Source: CALLVY01 sp937899855 (GTDB lineage: Bacteria; Bacteroidota; Bacteroidia; Chitinophagales; Saprospiraceae). Taken from it: a DNA stretch of 64,000 nt. Positions within the stretch are counted from its first letter, which is position 1. The number at the start of each line of letters is the position of its first letter. The translations under genes were made by a program, and so were the position numbers. The stretch lies in assembly GCA_039820405.1 (NCBI GenBank), contig JBCBQC010000001.1, forward strand, positions 62,001 through 126,000, written 5' to 3'. The notes under the pieces were generated by a model. That model did no database searches. It was not told where the DNA came from and saw nothing but the letters and a program-made list of their open reading frames with translations. Below, in pieces: positions 42,271 to 50,369 of the stretch.

Positions 42271-43137
42271 TCAACGAAGCGGTAAGACCAAGGTTTTGTC
42301 CGCGTAGGCTTCCGTTGCTCGCAAGCCCGCTTGGACCCAATCCCGCCATTTATCCTGTAGCCCCGGATCGGCGTACACCTCCGAATCGTACTCGTCCTGC
42401 TTGACTTGAAACTCCCGGAACAACTCCGTGTAGATACGCTCGTGCTCGGCGATCAGGATTTTAAAATTGGGGCATTGCTTGGCGAAACGTTCGACCAATT
42501 GACGGGCGTAGATTTCGCTGATGTCGAAATGGAGCTGCTCGTGCGCCAGGACCGCAGTGTCTTCGGAGGAGCGTTTGAAATAAGAGCCCAGGCAATCGAA
42601 GTAAGCGTGCACCTCGATCTCGGCTTCGTTACGCAGGGGCGTCTGCTGAACGCTGTAATAAAAACCACTGCTGGTAACGGCCAAAAAGGGTCGTTTCTCG
42701 GTACTTCCCTTGAAGTCGCCAATCCGTAGCCGACGGCGACGGTGCCACTTGATGCGTTCTTCGTAGCGCTCCGGGTTTTCGATGTGGTACACCTCCGCCC
42801 GGATGCGGTGACAAGAACTCGTCGTGGCGTTGGGGAGCTTGTGTTCCGTAATCACCAGGCAATTGCCGCCCAGTTGGCGGGCTTGCGCTTCGGCCAGTGC
42901 CACCACGCTTTCAAAATCACAGTTGATGGACAGCCCTTGATCCTTGACGGCGATGGTACCGAGCAGTTGGTCGGTGGGAAAGGCAATCGTATCCTTTTTG
43001 AGGAGGGCAAAAGCTTCGTAATCGGCGAGGGGGCTAAACCGCTCGGCCCGGGGCAGTGGCTTGACCTGGAGTTTGGGCGCACAGGCCCAGTTCGTCAGCA
43101 GTAGGGGTAGCCACCAAAAACGGAAAATCTGTCTCAT
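42271..43137 (-). CDS. Lipoprotein with HExxHFD metalloprotease-like motif (DUF922-like)
   Basis: A 288-residue lipoprotein (signal 'FRFWWLPLLLTNWACAPK'). Residues ~170-288 contain 'DTAVLAHEQLHFDISEIYARQLVERF', a HExxHFD...E motif that fits DUF922-type putative zinc proteases, then 'EYDSEVYADPGLQDKWRDWVQAGL', matching the 'YD..T.HG..Q..W' tail of that family although the usual T-x-H-G is not conserved (EVYADPG). 'TTSSCHRIRAEVYHI' may be a sugar- or ligand-binding part. Peptidase activity is plausible but untested. Start ATG 43137 is chosen over an upstream TTG. It is the third gene of a minus-strand operon with the HAD phosphatase and the barrel protein (4-base gap). Confidence 0.8.
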   Translation of the reverse strand: MRQIFRFWWLPLLLTNWACAPKLQVKPLPRAERFSPLADYEAFALLKKDTIAFPTDQLLGTIAVKDQGLSINCDFESVVALAEAQARQLGGNCLVITEHKLPNATTSSCHRIRAEVYHIENPERYEERIKWHRRRRLRIGDFKGSTEKRPFLAVTSSGFYYSVQQTPLRNEAEIEVHAYFDCLGSYFKRSSEDTAVLAHEQLHFDISEIYARQLVERFAKQCPNFKILIAEHERIYTELFREFQVKQDEYDSEVYADPGLQDKWRDWVQAGLRATEAYADKTLVLPLR

Positions 43138-43141
43138 CAAT

Positions 43142-43789
43142 TTAAGTCGTTTCGGCCGTGAGTAAGTCAATCAATTCCGACATGTGGGAAAAGGGAATGG
43201 CGCCCGCCGCGGTGAGGGCCGGTTGGCCCACCGTAGCCGTGTAGCCGTACACCCGCATCCCCGCCGCCACGCCCGCCAGCACGCCGTGAACACTGTCCTC
43301 CACCACCGCACAAGCCGTCGGATCGACCCCGTAAGCCCGGGCAGCGTGGAGATAGAGCTGGGGCTCCGGCTTCCAGTGACCCAAGTCATAAGCGCTGTAC
43401 AGGCGTCCTTCGAAGTAGTCGATCAGCCCCGTTTTTTGCAGGTTGGCCTCGATCTTCGCCCGGGGACCATTGGAACCCACCGACTTGGGGCCCGTCCAGG
43501 CCCGCAGGACGGCTTCTACCCCCTCCACCGCCTCCAGTTCCTGGGCAAAAGCCCGCTGGCATTCCGCCCGGTAACGCTCCTCGAAGACGGCGGCCAGGGG
43601 TTTTCCCATTTGCTCCCGATAGTAATCCCCCACCCGCTGCAGCGACCCGCCCGCAAAGCGGTGGAGCGCCTCCCGGGGCGTGGTGGCCAGCCCGTATTCG
43701 CTGAGTAGCTGAGCAATGATCCGGGTCGAAATCGGCTCGCTGTCGACGAGCACGCCATCGCAATCGAAAATGAGGAGAGCGGGTTTCAT
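43142..43789 (-). CDS. HAD-superfamily sugar-phosphate phosphatase/phosphoglucomutase-like
   Basis: A 215-residue cytoplasmic HAD hydrolase of the beta-phosphoglucomutase/2-deoxyglucose-6-phosphatase type. Motif I is 'LIFDCDGVLVDSEPIS' (nucleophile Asp and the acid/base Asp two residues on), motif II near 'KSVGSNGPR' (Ser/Asn), motif III 'KPEPQLYLHAARAYG' and motif IV 'CAVVEDSVHGVLAGVAAGMRVYGY'. A helical cap lies between residues ~15 and ~85. The exact sugar phosphate cannot be named. The ATG overlaps the stop of the barrel-protein gene by four bases, so translation is coupled. Confidence 0.92.
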   Translation of the reverse strand: MKPALLIFDCDGVLVDSEPISTRIIAQLLSEYGLATTPREALHRFAGGSLQRVGDYYREQMGKPLAAVFEERYRAECQRAFAQELEAVEGVEAVLRAWTGPKSVGSNGPRAKIEANLQKTGLIDYFEGRLYSAYDLGHWKPEPQLYLHAARAYGVDPTACAVVEDSVHGVLAGVAAGMRVYGYTATVGQPALTAAGAIPFSHMSELIDLLTAETT

Positions 43790-44487
43790 TGACGCAATTT
43801 TTTGAGCCCTGTTCGCCGGGGGCCAAAGCGGTAGAGGTAAGCGACCTGCCAGCCAAAAAACTGTTCGGGAGAGCGGGAGAACACCTCGTCGGCAGCCGGG
43901 TTGAAAAGGTCGGTGAGGCCGACGGCGCCCTTGCCTTCCACTTGGAATACACCGATGGAACTGCGCAGGGCCAGCCCCAGTCCACCCGTCAGTCCGAAAG
44001 TCCAACGTTGGCCGAGATCGAGGAGGTAGTAGCTGGGCGTACTGCCCAAGCTCTCCGTCGTCTCCCGGAGTAGGAAGGAGAGGTAGGACCCAAGATTGAG
44101 GACCACGCGGAAGCTTTTTTTACCCAGTGCAAAGTGGGTCATAAAGGGAATTTCGAGGTAATCTTGTTGGCGGGATACGCGGTAAGCGCTGGTGGAGGCC
44201 AGGAGGCCCCGCTGGCTGTAATTGACTTCGAGTTGGATGCCCAGTTGGCGTTGGGAGAGGTACTGCAGGATCAGCCCCCCGCTAAAACCTTCCTGAATGC
44301 CCTGCACAATCGCGACGTTGTAATTGACCCGGGAGAACTGGTAACCGCCCCGCAAACCAATGGCCAACTCCCCCCGGAATTTTTCCTCTACCAACACCAA
44401 ACTATCCGACTGGGCCCGAGCGTCGATTCCCAACAGTAAGCAGAGGAGCCCCATGACGGACCAAGCGTAGCGCAATGTTGTTTTCAT
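43786..44487 (-). CDS. PorT-like outer-membrane beta-barrel protein
   Basis: A 233-residue outer-membrane protein: signal peptide (MKTTLRYAWSVMGLLCLLLGIDARAQ), then alternating strands with the usual 'GELAIGLRGGYQFSRVNYN' opening, 'LGIQLEVNYSQRGLL', 'YLEIPFMTHFALG', and 'FFGWQVAYLYRFG' near the end. Many small barrels of the outer-membrane beta-barrel (OMP_b-brl_2/PorT-like) family have this form and no known ligand. ATG 44487 gives the cleanest signal peptide; ATG 44502 would add five residues. It heads the operon whose next genes are a HAD phosphatase and the HExxHFD lipoprotein. It is a member of the family, not a demonstrated PorT. Confidence 0.85.
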   Translation of the reverse strand: MKTTLRYAWSVMGLLCLLLGIDARAQSDSLVLVEEKFRGELAIGLRGGYQFSRVNYNVAIVQGIQEGFSGGLILQYLSQRQLGIQLEVNYSQRGLLASTSAYRVSRQQDYLEIPFMTHFALGKKSFRVVLNLGSYLSFLLRETTESLGSTPSYYLLDLGQRWTFGLTGGLGLALRSSIGVFQVEGKGAVGLTDLFNPAADEVFSRSPEQFFGWQVAYLYRFGPRRTGLKKLRQ

Positions 44488-44604
44488 CGTTTGTTGGTAC
44501 ATGATTTCCCGCGCCACGAAAATACTCCAAACTTTTGAATATCGACCCCTCGCTAGCCGGAATCCCCGCAGATTTCTACTTACCTTTAAAAGGCATCAAA
44601 AAAA

Positions 44605-44612
44605 TACCTTTG
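44605..44612 (+). promoter_or_regulatory. Putative -7 box of the DUF1304 gene
   Basis: TACCTTTG matches TAnnTTTG; TTTA about 16 bases upstream is a poor -33 candidate. The predicted start would leave a ~30-base leader before ATG 44650. Confidence 0.5.
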
Positions 44613-44649
44613 GGTAAATCTGGATTACTTTTTTCCAAACCATCTGCCT

Positions 44650-45015
44650 ATGAGTTTACTCGCTAAAATCCTAATCGCCGTGGTGGCCCTGGAGCACCTT
44701 TACATCCTGTACTTCGAAATGTTTGCCTGGACCACCCTGGGGCGCAAAATCTTTAAAGGGGCCATGGCCAAGGAATTGTTTGAACCCACCAAGACCCTGG
44801 CGGCGAACCAAGGCCTGTACAATGGTTTTTTGGTGGCGGGTCTGGCCTGGTCGCTCTTCATTGGCGATCCCCTCTGGGCCGAGCGGGTGGCTACTTTTTT
44901 TCTCGCCTGCATTGCGGTAGCGGGCAGCTACGGGGGCCTCACCGTCAGCCGACGCATCCTCTACGTTCAGGGCGCACCGGCCCTGCTCGCCTTGGCCGTC
45001 CTCTACCTTACCTAA
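44650..45015 (+). CDS. DUF1304 family membrane protein
   Basis: A 121-residue protein of the inner membrane with about four helices: 'LAKILIAVVALEHLYILYFEMFAW', '~55-75', '~78-95' and '~100-118'. The 'EHLYILYFEMFAWTT', 'NQGLYNGFLVAGL' and 'AGSYGGLTVSRRILYVQGAPALLAL' blocks are characteristic of DUF1304. No biochemical function is established for the family. It is a single gene on the plus strand, converging on the anti-sigma gene whose stop is less than ten bases away. Confidence 0.88.
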   Translation: MSLLAKILIAVVALEHLYILYFEMFAWTTLGRKIFKGAMAKELFEPTKTLAANQGLYNGFLVAGLAWSLFIGDPLWAERVATFFLACIAVAGSYGGLTVSRRILYVQGAPALLALAVLYLT

Positions 45016-45769
45016 GCGCTTCCAGCAGCTCGCGCGCCGGCGTTTCGTAATAGCCCGCCTCCAAGCGGAGCAGGTCACGGAGCAGGGCGCGGGCTTCGTC
45101 CTCCTCCTCAAGACGGAGGTGGGCCAGGATGAGGTACCAGGTGGCATCTTCGTAGTACTGTGGCTCGTTGAGGCGTACGCGTTCGAGGTGGCCAATGGCG
45201 CGGCGCGGCGCGCCCATTTCGAGGCTGGCCAGCCCGGCGTGGAAGGCGGCACTGCCCCGCTCGGGAAACTCATTGAGGTAGCTTTCCAAGAGGGTCAAAC
45301 TTTCGGCGTACTGTCCCCGCTGGTATTGTTCGATGCCCGCTTTGAGGAGCGGATCGATGGCCTCGTCGCCCCCGCGCAGGGCGAGGTAATCACTCTGGTA
45401 ACTTTGGTAAAACTGGCGAAACAAGCGCTCCGGTGCTTGGGCCTGCCAGTACCACCAGGCGGCCAGGGGCAGGAGTAGCACCGCGGCGGCCACGGCCAAC
45501 CAGTTGCGCCGCGAAGGAGTGGGATGCAGAGAGCGGACGGGGGTAGCCACCGGGGCCGGGGGAAAGCGCTTCGCCAGGGCTTCGATGGGGGCGGGCTCAA
45601 TTTCCTGGGGAAAGGCACGAAAGCCCTCCACGGCCGCCGCACAAATCTCGCAGTCGAGCAGGTGATTCTCTACCGCAAAGCGCTCCTCCAGCGAAAGTTT
45701 TCCGCCGAGGTAATCCCGAATCGTTTCGGGGCTCAGATGGGGCGTACTGGTGGTAAATAAATCTTTCAT
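45008..45769 (-). CDS. Anti-sigma factor with zinc finger and TPR-like periplasmic domain
   Basis: A 253-residue membrane protein. The N-terminal cytoplasmic part has a ZAS zinc finger: 'LSPETIRDYLGGKLSLEERFAVENHLLDCEICAAAVEGF' (His-x3-Cys-x2-Cys at ~residues 32-39). One membrane helix spans ~89-107 ('WLAVAAAVLLLPLAAWWYW'). Residues ~120-250 are tetratricopeptide-like helices ('GIEQYQRGQYAESLTLLESYLNEFPERGSAAFHAGLASLEMG'). It should bind and silence the sigma factor encoded 29 bases upstream; the TPR part may sense a periplasmic partner. The gene ends with an 8-base overlap with the convergent DUF1304 gene. Confidence 0.85.
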   Translation of the reverse strand: MKDLFTTSTPHLSPETIRDYLGGKLSLEERFAVENHLLDCEICAAAVEGFRAFPQEIEPAPIEALAKRFPPAPVATPVRSLHPTPSRRNWLAVAAAVLLLPLAAWWYWQAQAPERLFRQFYQSYQSDYLALRGGDEAIDPLLKAGIEQYQRGQYAESLTLLESYLNEFPERGSAAFHAGLASLEMGAPRRAIGHLERVRLNEPQYYEDATWYLILAHLRLEEEDEARALLRDLLRLEAGYYETPARELLEALR

Positions 45770-45798
45770 ATCCCAGTTTTATCGCGTGGGAGGGAAGC

Positions 45799-46425
45799 CT
45801 ACACTTCTTCCTCCGCCGCCAATAGTTTTTTCAAATTGCGTTTGCCATTTTGCAAGTAACTCTTGACCTGCGTCAGGCTGAATCCCGTTTTTTGAGCGAT
45901 CTGATCATAACTCTTATTGCGGTAGAAAAACAACTTGACGCAAATCCGTTGCTCCGGCGGCAGTTGTCGAAGTGCCCGTCGGACCGCCGCTATCTGCGCT
46001 TCGTCCGCCTCCGTATTGGGTTCTTCGGCCACAGTCACCTCATTTTCCAATTCGAGAAGCGCCGCTTCACTAAGGTACACCTCCCCTTGGGGGGAACCCG
46101 CTGCTTCCTCCGCCGAAACCCGCTGCCGACGGCGTTGTTTTTGGCGCAGGAAATTGACGCATTCGTTTTGGCTGAGGGAATACAACCAACTGTTAAAGTT
46201 ACGGATTTCTAGCTCGGCCAGCTTGGTCAGTAGTTTTTCAAAAATAATCACGACGAGGTCAGCACTGTCGGTGGGATCCTGGAGTGCTTTTAGACAGGTG
46301 CCGTACACCAGGTGGTGGTAGCGACGGTACAATTCTGCCACCAATTCCCGATCACCGCTACTGCGGTAAGCGTCAATCAGGCTTTCGTCACTGCGTTCGG
46401 TCAATTCTTTTGGAGTAGAAGACAT
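45799..46425 (-). CDS. ECF RNA polymerase sigma factor
   Basis: A 208-residue group 4 sigma factor. Region 2 covers residues ~20-95 ('LVAELYRRYHHLVYGTCLKALQDPTDSADLVVIIFEKLLTKLAELEIRNFNSWLYSLSQNECVNFLRQKQRRR'), and region 4 ~145-200 ('ALRQLPPEQRICVKLFFYRNKSYDQIAQKTGFSLTQVKSYLQNGKRNLKKLL'). The start ATG 46425 (MSSTPKEL) is chosen because an upstream extension is not family-like. It is paired with a zinc-finger anti-sigma gene downstream (29-base gap), the classical two-gene ECF module. The target regulon cannot be named from this window. Confidence 0.9.
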   Translation of the reverse strand: MSSTPKELTERSDESLIDAYRSSGDRELVAELYRRYHHLVYGTCLKALQDPTDSADLVVIIFEKLLTKLAELEIRNFNSWLYSLSQNECVNFLRQKQRRRQRVSAEEAAGSPQGEVYLSEAALLELENEVTVAEEPNTEADEAQIAAVRRALRQLPPEQRICVKLFFYRNKSYDQIAQKTGFSLTQVKSYLQNGKRNLKKLLAAEEEV

Positions 46426-46545
46426 AGCTGTTTGGCCGGGTATCTTCCTCCAATGTAACAAAAGTGTTGGATAATGTCGAACAATTAACACCACATTTCA
46501 ACTAGCGGTGTTTTAGAAGGGACATCAGTAATTTTTGAGGCGCCG

Positions 46546-47661
46546 CTACTTCGTGTTTTCAAAGCGAAAGGAAGACAGCACGTGTTCCAGCCGTTGCATG
46601 TATTTGCGTTTTTTCTTGCCCGGAGCGTAGACGAAGCCGTCGATAAAGATCAACTCCTTGTTGTCGGGGCTGAGGATGAGGTAGGTGAGAAAAGGTCCGC
46701 CCATGTAATCGTTGACGATGTCCCAAATGCCCCGGGCCTCCATGGCGTAGTTGCCGTTCAGGTCGATGGTTTCGGTAAGCATAGGCAGGTCGACGTCGTT
46801 GGTCCGCATATAGGTGGCCTCCACCTCGCTGCTGACGTAACGCAGGCCCAGCGAATCGCGAATGGCCTTGATGCCCTCCTTACTAAACTGACTCTTGTCG
46901 CGGTAGGGGAGACGGTAGATAAAGAGGTTGCTACTCAGGAACTCGGTCTCCTGCCGCAGCCACATCGTATTGTTTTCGTTGATGGCCAGGAAATAATCAC
47001 CGGGGATGCGCAGGCTGATGCCGAAGGTATTGCGGACCTCATCGATGAGTTTCCGGTTTTCCCCCTCCATGTATACGGTCGCCTCCAGGCTACCACGATC
47101 GGCATCGTTGACGCGGCGGGCGATGGCCGAAAAATTGTCGCGAATGTTCTGGACGATTTGCTCGTCATCGTTGCCGAAAAGATAAAAAACGTATTGTCCC
47201 TTGGCCCACTTATCGCGAGCCAGCGTGGTATTGAAGGAGGAATCGCGGCGGGCCCGATCCACATTGGCGGTTCCCAAGTCCCGGCGGATCATTTCTCCGG
47301 TGGTAGAATTGGTATCCTGGATATTGCCAAAGATGAGGTAGGAGCGGCGACTGCGGCGCACGGATTCGGCGTAAATTTCCTCAGCGGTGTAGTGCTTGAG
47401 GTCAAAGATGGGTTCGGGTTGGGGCAGGATGGGGTAGGCAGAGGAAAAATAATACCGCAAGCTATCTCCCAGCGGCCCATTCCAGATCGCATCGTCCGCA
47501 ACTACGTTGATTTGATTGGGGATAGCGATGGCCGTGGGTACGGCCTCCAAGTTTTTGGTGAAATCGCTCGAGCAACTGGCGAAAAACAACAAGCTCAGAT
47601 AAAGCCAGGAGGAAAAGCGCAAAAAAGCAGGCAACATTTTTTTACTTTGATTCGGATTCAT
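46546..47661 (-). CDS. DUF4837 family lipoprotein
   Basis: A ~370-residue lipoprotein of the DUF4837 family. With ATG 47661 the N-terminus is MNPNQSKKMLPAFLRF and the lipobox is 'LLFFASCSSD'; ATG 47637 is equally possible. Family features seen: 'PQPEPIFDLKHYTAEEIYAESVRRSRRSYLIFGN', 'RDKWAKGQYVFYLFGNDDEQIVQNIRDN', and the C-terminal 'MEARGIWDIVNDYMGGPFLTYLILSPDNKELIFIDGFVYAPGKKKRKYMQRLEHVLSSF'. The function of DUF4837 is not established. The gene stands alone on the minus strand with 120 bases downstream and 168 bases upstream free of genes. Confidence 0.9.
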   Translation of the reverse strand: MNPNQSKKMLPAFLRFSSWLYLSLLFFASCSSDFTKNLEAVPTAIAIPNQINVVADDAIWNGPLGDSLRYYFSSAYPILPQPEPIFDLKHYTAEEIYAESVRRSRRSYLIFGNIQDTNSTTGEMIRRDLGTANVDRARRDSSFNTTLARDKWAKGQYVFYLFGNDDEQIVQNIRDNFSAIARRVNDADRGSLEATVYMEGENRKLIDEVRNTFGISLRIPGDYFLAINENNTMWLRQETEFLSSNLFIYRLPYRDKSQFSKEGIKAIRDSLGLRYVSSEVEATYMRTNDVDLPMLTETIDLNGNYAMEARGIWDIVNDYMGGPFLTYLILSPDNKELIFIDGFVYAPGKKKRKYMQRLEHVLSSFRFENTK

Positions 47662-47829
47662 TTCGACGACGTTTGTAAAAATGGTGTAGTCCGGCAGTAG
47701 CACACCGCCGGTCCGGTAAAAATAATAAATCTCCGGTCCAGATGTGACTTACCATGGTCCAGAGTGTTGTGGAAAAGATGCTAAATCGGTCTTTTTTGGT
47801 GGGTATCCCGCGGGAATATTGTCCCCGGC

Positions 47830-48495
47830 TCAGTGGTGGAAGTAAATGAGGCGGGTCAATCTTTTTTCGGGATCGGGTTCCTGCGCGGGCGAGGTGACGT
47901 ATTCTTCGATGGCGGGCAGTTCACGATTCTGAACCAAACCATTGGCTTTGAGGTAATCGTTCATCGCGTAGTGGGCATCGGCAATCCCCCGGTAATTTCC
48001 GTAGTAGTCGATCTTGAGGGCGGGGACCCCCGCGGGCAGGCTGATCATCTTGACGCCCTGCCCCACTTCCTTGCCCGCCTTCACCCCAATCACTGCGGCC
48101 ATATCCGCCTCTCCCGCGACCTCATCGTATTCGTAAAACAAGGCGGTGGGAATGTCGTCCATTTGCAGTTCGTTGGCGTAACAAACGTTGAAAACCACAT
48201 TCATATTGGTGCCGTAAACCGGTTGGATATCCGCAAAGGGAACGCGCTGGCGAATGCCCATGTAAATGTGCCCACCGTAGTTGAAAGGCTGGACGGTTAG
48301 CCCGCGAAAGACGGCGGACTTTGGCCCCGGCGTGGCATTGGACGACGGCGTGGAGCTCGGGGCTGGGCTCGGCGCCGACGCGGCTTGCTCGGTCGGTGTT
48401 GACGGGGGAGTAGTTTGGGATGAGTTTTCCTGACAGGCACTAGCCATCAAGAATAGGCCAGCCAGGGCCAGGGGTAGAAAATGGTTTTTCATCAT
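47830..48495 (-). CDS. Lipoprotein with GyrI-like effector-binding domain
   Basis: A 221-residue lipoprotein: signal 'LPLALAGLFLMASACQEN', a low-complexity Ser/Thr/Pro/Ala linker (residues ~22-60), then a GyrI-like small-molecule binding fold ('MGIRQRVPFADIQPVY...GTNMNVVFNVCYANELQMDDIPTALFYEYDEVAGEADMAAVIGVKAGKEV' and 'KIDYYGNYRGIADAHYAMNDYLKANG'). The GyrI/effector-binding fold usually serves transcription regulators in the cytoplasm; attached to a lipoprotein it would bind a ligand in the periplasm. The start is ATG 48495 or 48492 (MMKNHF). It follows the moxR gene by 14 bases, same direction. Confidence 0.8.
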   Translation of the reverse strand: MMKNHFLPLALAGLFLMASACQENSSQTTPPSTPTEQAASAPSPAPSSTPSSNATPGPKSAVFRGLTVQPFNYGGHIYMGIRQRVPFADIQPVYGTNMNVVFNVCYANELQMDDIPTALFYEYDEVAGEADMAAVIGVKAGKEVGQGVKMISLPAGVPALKIDYYGNYRGIADAHYAMNDYLKANGLVQNRELPAIEEYVTSPAQEPDPEKRLTRLIYFHH

Positions 48496-48509
48496 GCCGT
48501 AGCTGCGGT

Positions 48510-49481
48510 TTAGAACAGGCTTTCGATAACCATCTCTTCGTTGATGCCCTCCGCTTCCGCTTTGTAGTTGCGGACGATGCGGTGGCGAAGCACGTATTTG
48601 GCGATGGCCTGCACATCTTCGATATCGGGCGAATATTTTCCGTGTACCGCTGCGTGGCATTTGGCCCCCAGTACGAGGTACTGCGAAGCCCGCGGACCCG
48701 CTCCCCAGGAGATGTAGTTGTTGACCTTGTCGGTGGCCATTTGGGTATTGGGGCGCGTCTTGGTAGCCAATCCAACGGCGTACTCCAGTACGTTGTCGGC
48801 AATCGGAATCTTGCGGATCAACTGCTGGAAGAAGAGGATTTGCTCCGAGGTCACGATGTGTTCGAGGGTATAGTCTTTTTTGCCCGTCGTCGCCTTGACC
48901 ACCTGAATTTCCTCCTGGTAGGAAGGGTAATCGAGGGGGATGTTGAACATAAAGCGGTCGAGTTGGGCTTCGGGCAGGGGATAGGTTCCCTCCTGCTCGA
49001 TGGGGTTTTGCGTGGCGAGTACGAAGAAGGGGGCGGGCAATTGGTGTACCGTTCCACTCACGGTCACCGAGCGTTCTTGCATGGCCTCGAGTAGGGCCGC
49101 CTGCGTTTTGGGCGGCGTCCGGTTGATCTCATCGGCCAGTACGATATTGGCGAAAAGGGGCCCTTTATTGAATTTGAAGTGGCGGTCCTCATCGAGGATT
49201 TCCGAACCCGTGATGTCCGAGGGCATCAGGTCGGGCGTAAATTGTATGCGTTTAAAGTTGAGGTCCAATACTTGGGAGATGGTGCTTACCAGTAGGGTCT
49301 TGGCCAGGCCGGGTACCCCCACGAGGAGGCTGTGTCCATTGCTAAACAGGGAAATGATCACGGCGCGTACAACTTCTTCCTGCCCCACGATCACCTTTCC
49401 AATTTCCTGCGAAAGGTCGCGGTAAGCTTGCGCCAATCCATCTACGGCTTCTACATCGGTTTTGTATGCTGTTTGCTGCAT
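48510..49481 (-). CDS. MoxR-family AAA+ ATPase
   Basis: A 323-residue AAA+ ATPase. Walker A is 'LLVGVPGLAKTLL' (~residues 52-64), Walker B 'NIVLADEINRTPPKTQAALLEAMQE', sensor 1 'FFVLATQNPIEQEGTYPLPEAQLDRFMF', and the lid domain follows. MoxR proteins act as chaperone-like ATPases, often with VWA-domain partners, to activate or assemble envelope or metal-binding proteins. No VWA or DUF58 gene is adjacent here; the neighbours are a GyrI-like lipoprotein downstream and a dipeptidase gene ending 146 bases upstream. The partner must be encoded outside the window. Confidence 0.93.
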   Translation of the reverse strand: MQQTAYKTDVEAVDGLAQAYRDLSQEIGKVIVGQEEVVRAVIISLFSNGHSLLVGVPGLAKTLLVSTISQVLDLNFKRIQFTPDLMPSDITGSEILDEDRHFKFNKGPLFANIVLADEINRTPPKTQAALLEAMQERSVTVSGTVHQLPAPFFVLATQNPIEQEGTYPLPEAQLDRFMFNIPLDYPSYQEEIQVVKATTGKKDYTLEHIVTSEQILFFQQLIRKIPIADNVLEYAVGLATKTRPNTQMATDKVNNYISWGAGPRASQYLVLGAKCHAAVHGKYSPDIEDVQAIAKYVLRHRIVRNYKAEAEGINEEMVIESLF

Positions 49482-49627
49482 TCGTTTTTGGTTGTGTGTA
49501 TTTTGATCTTAAAGGTAAGCAGATATTCGATTAATCAGCTTCCATTTTTTGCTGGCCCCGAGCAGTTGATGGTTTTCGGTGCTCACTCGCCACTTACTAA
49601 CGTGCTCACCAAGACCTTTGTTTCGCC

Positions 49628-50365
49628 CTACTTTGAAATTGACATTTCTGAATCATTTCCGTCACAAGTCCACAACCAGTCGTCGAGGGGCGCCCCTCCC
49701 TGGGGATAGGAATAGTGCCACCACTCGGTGCGAATGGAGCGAAATCCCTCGGCCTCCATCGTCGTTCTGAGCAGGCGTCGGCGCTCCAAAATACTGTCGG
49801 GTAAAGCGGTGTAAGTGTGATGCGCGCGCGGGCCGAAAAAGTCGAAGGGCGTTCCCATGTCCAATTCGCGCCCCGCCAACGTAACCAGGGTGAGGTCTAC
49901 GGCCCGTCCGCGATTGTGCATCGAGCCTTTGGCGGGGGGCGTTACGTAGCTGGCGTTGGGCACCTTGTCCCACAGCTTTTGCTGGATGGGGCGCGGACGG
50001 TAACAATCCAATAATTTGAAGCCCAAGCCCCGCCGCCGCAATTGCCGCTGGGCACGAATCAAGGCCCGAGCCACCGCGGGCCGCAAAAAACAGCGGGGGC
50101 AATCGTACAACTGCTCCTCCACAAAATTGTCGTCCGTAGCGTATTTGAGGTCCAAGACCAAACTGGAATCCAGTCGACTCAGCTCAGCCCACTGGCTGGT
50201 ATCGTAGTCGATCGGTGGCGGCGTGGGAAGCGCTTGGCTGTGATCCTCCGCATCGATTACGGGAGGCAGCACCGGTGGAGCAGCGGGTCCATCACTGGTC
50301 GTCGAGTTCGATCCACAAGCTCCACAGAGCAATAGGAGGAACAGGAGCTGAAGGGGGCGCTCCAT
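49628..50365 (-). CDS. D-alanyl-D-alanine dipeptidase lipoprotein (VanX/DdpX, M15D)
   Basis: A 245-residue zinc dipeptidase that hydrolyses D-Ala-D-Ala. Lipoprotein signal MERPLQLLFLLLLCGACGS; a Pro-rich linker to ~55; then the M15D fold with the zinc/catalytic motifs 'SMHNRGRAVDLTLV' (His150, Asp157) and 'EWWHYSY' (Glu214, His217). 'SLVLDLKYATDDNFVEEQLYDCPRCFLRPAVARAL' and 'LDCYRPRPIQQKLW' are family blocks. As a lipoprotein it works in the periplasm or surface, more likely in peptidoglycan peptide recycling than in vancomycin resistance. Its start is four bases before the TlpA-like gene's stop, co-directional. Confidence 0.9.
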   Translation of the reverse strand: MERPLQLLFLLLLCGACGSNSTTSDGPAAPPVLPPVIDAEDHSQALPTPPPIDYDTSQWAELSRLDSSLVLDLKYATDDNFVEEQLYDCPRCFLRPAVARALIRAQRQLRRRGLGFKLLDCYRPRPIQQKLWDKVPNASYVTPPAKGSMHNRGRAVDLTLVTLAGRELDMGTPFDFFGPRAHHTYTALPDSILERRRLLRTTMEAEGFRSIRTEWWHYSYPQGGAPLDDWLWTCDGNDSEMSISK

Positions 50366-50369
50366 CAAT

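Noticed and set aside
46582..47700. A 372-codon open frame on the plus strand opposite the DUF4837 gene.
   Set aside because: Its translation is rich in Gly/Val/Ile/Asp typical of the antisense of a GC-rich gene, and the minus strand encodes a recognisable family.
37255..50365. VanY-like and VanX-like genes might mean vancomycin resistance.
   Set aside because: They lie 12 kb apart, both are lipoproteins, and vanH/vanA ligase and vanRS genes are absent; peptidoglycan recycling is simpler.
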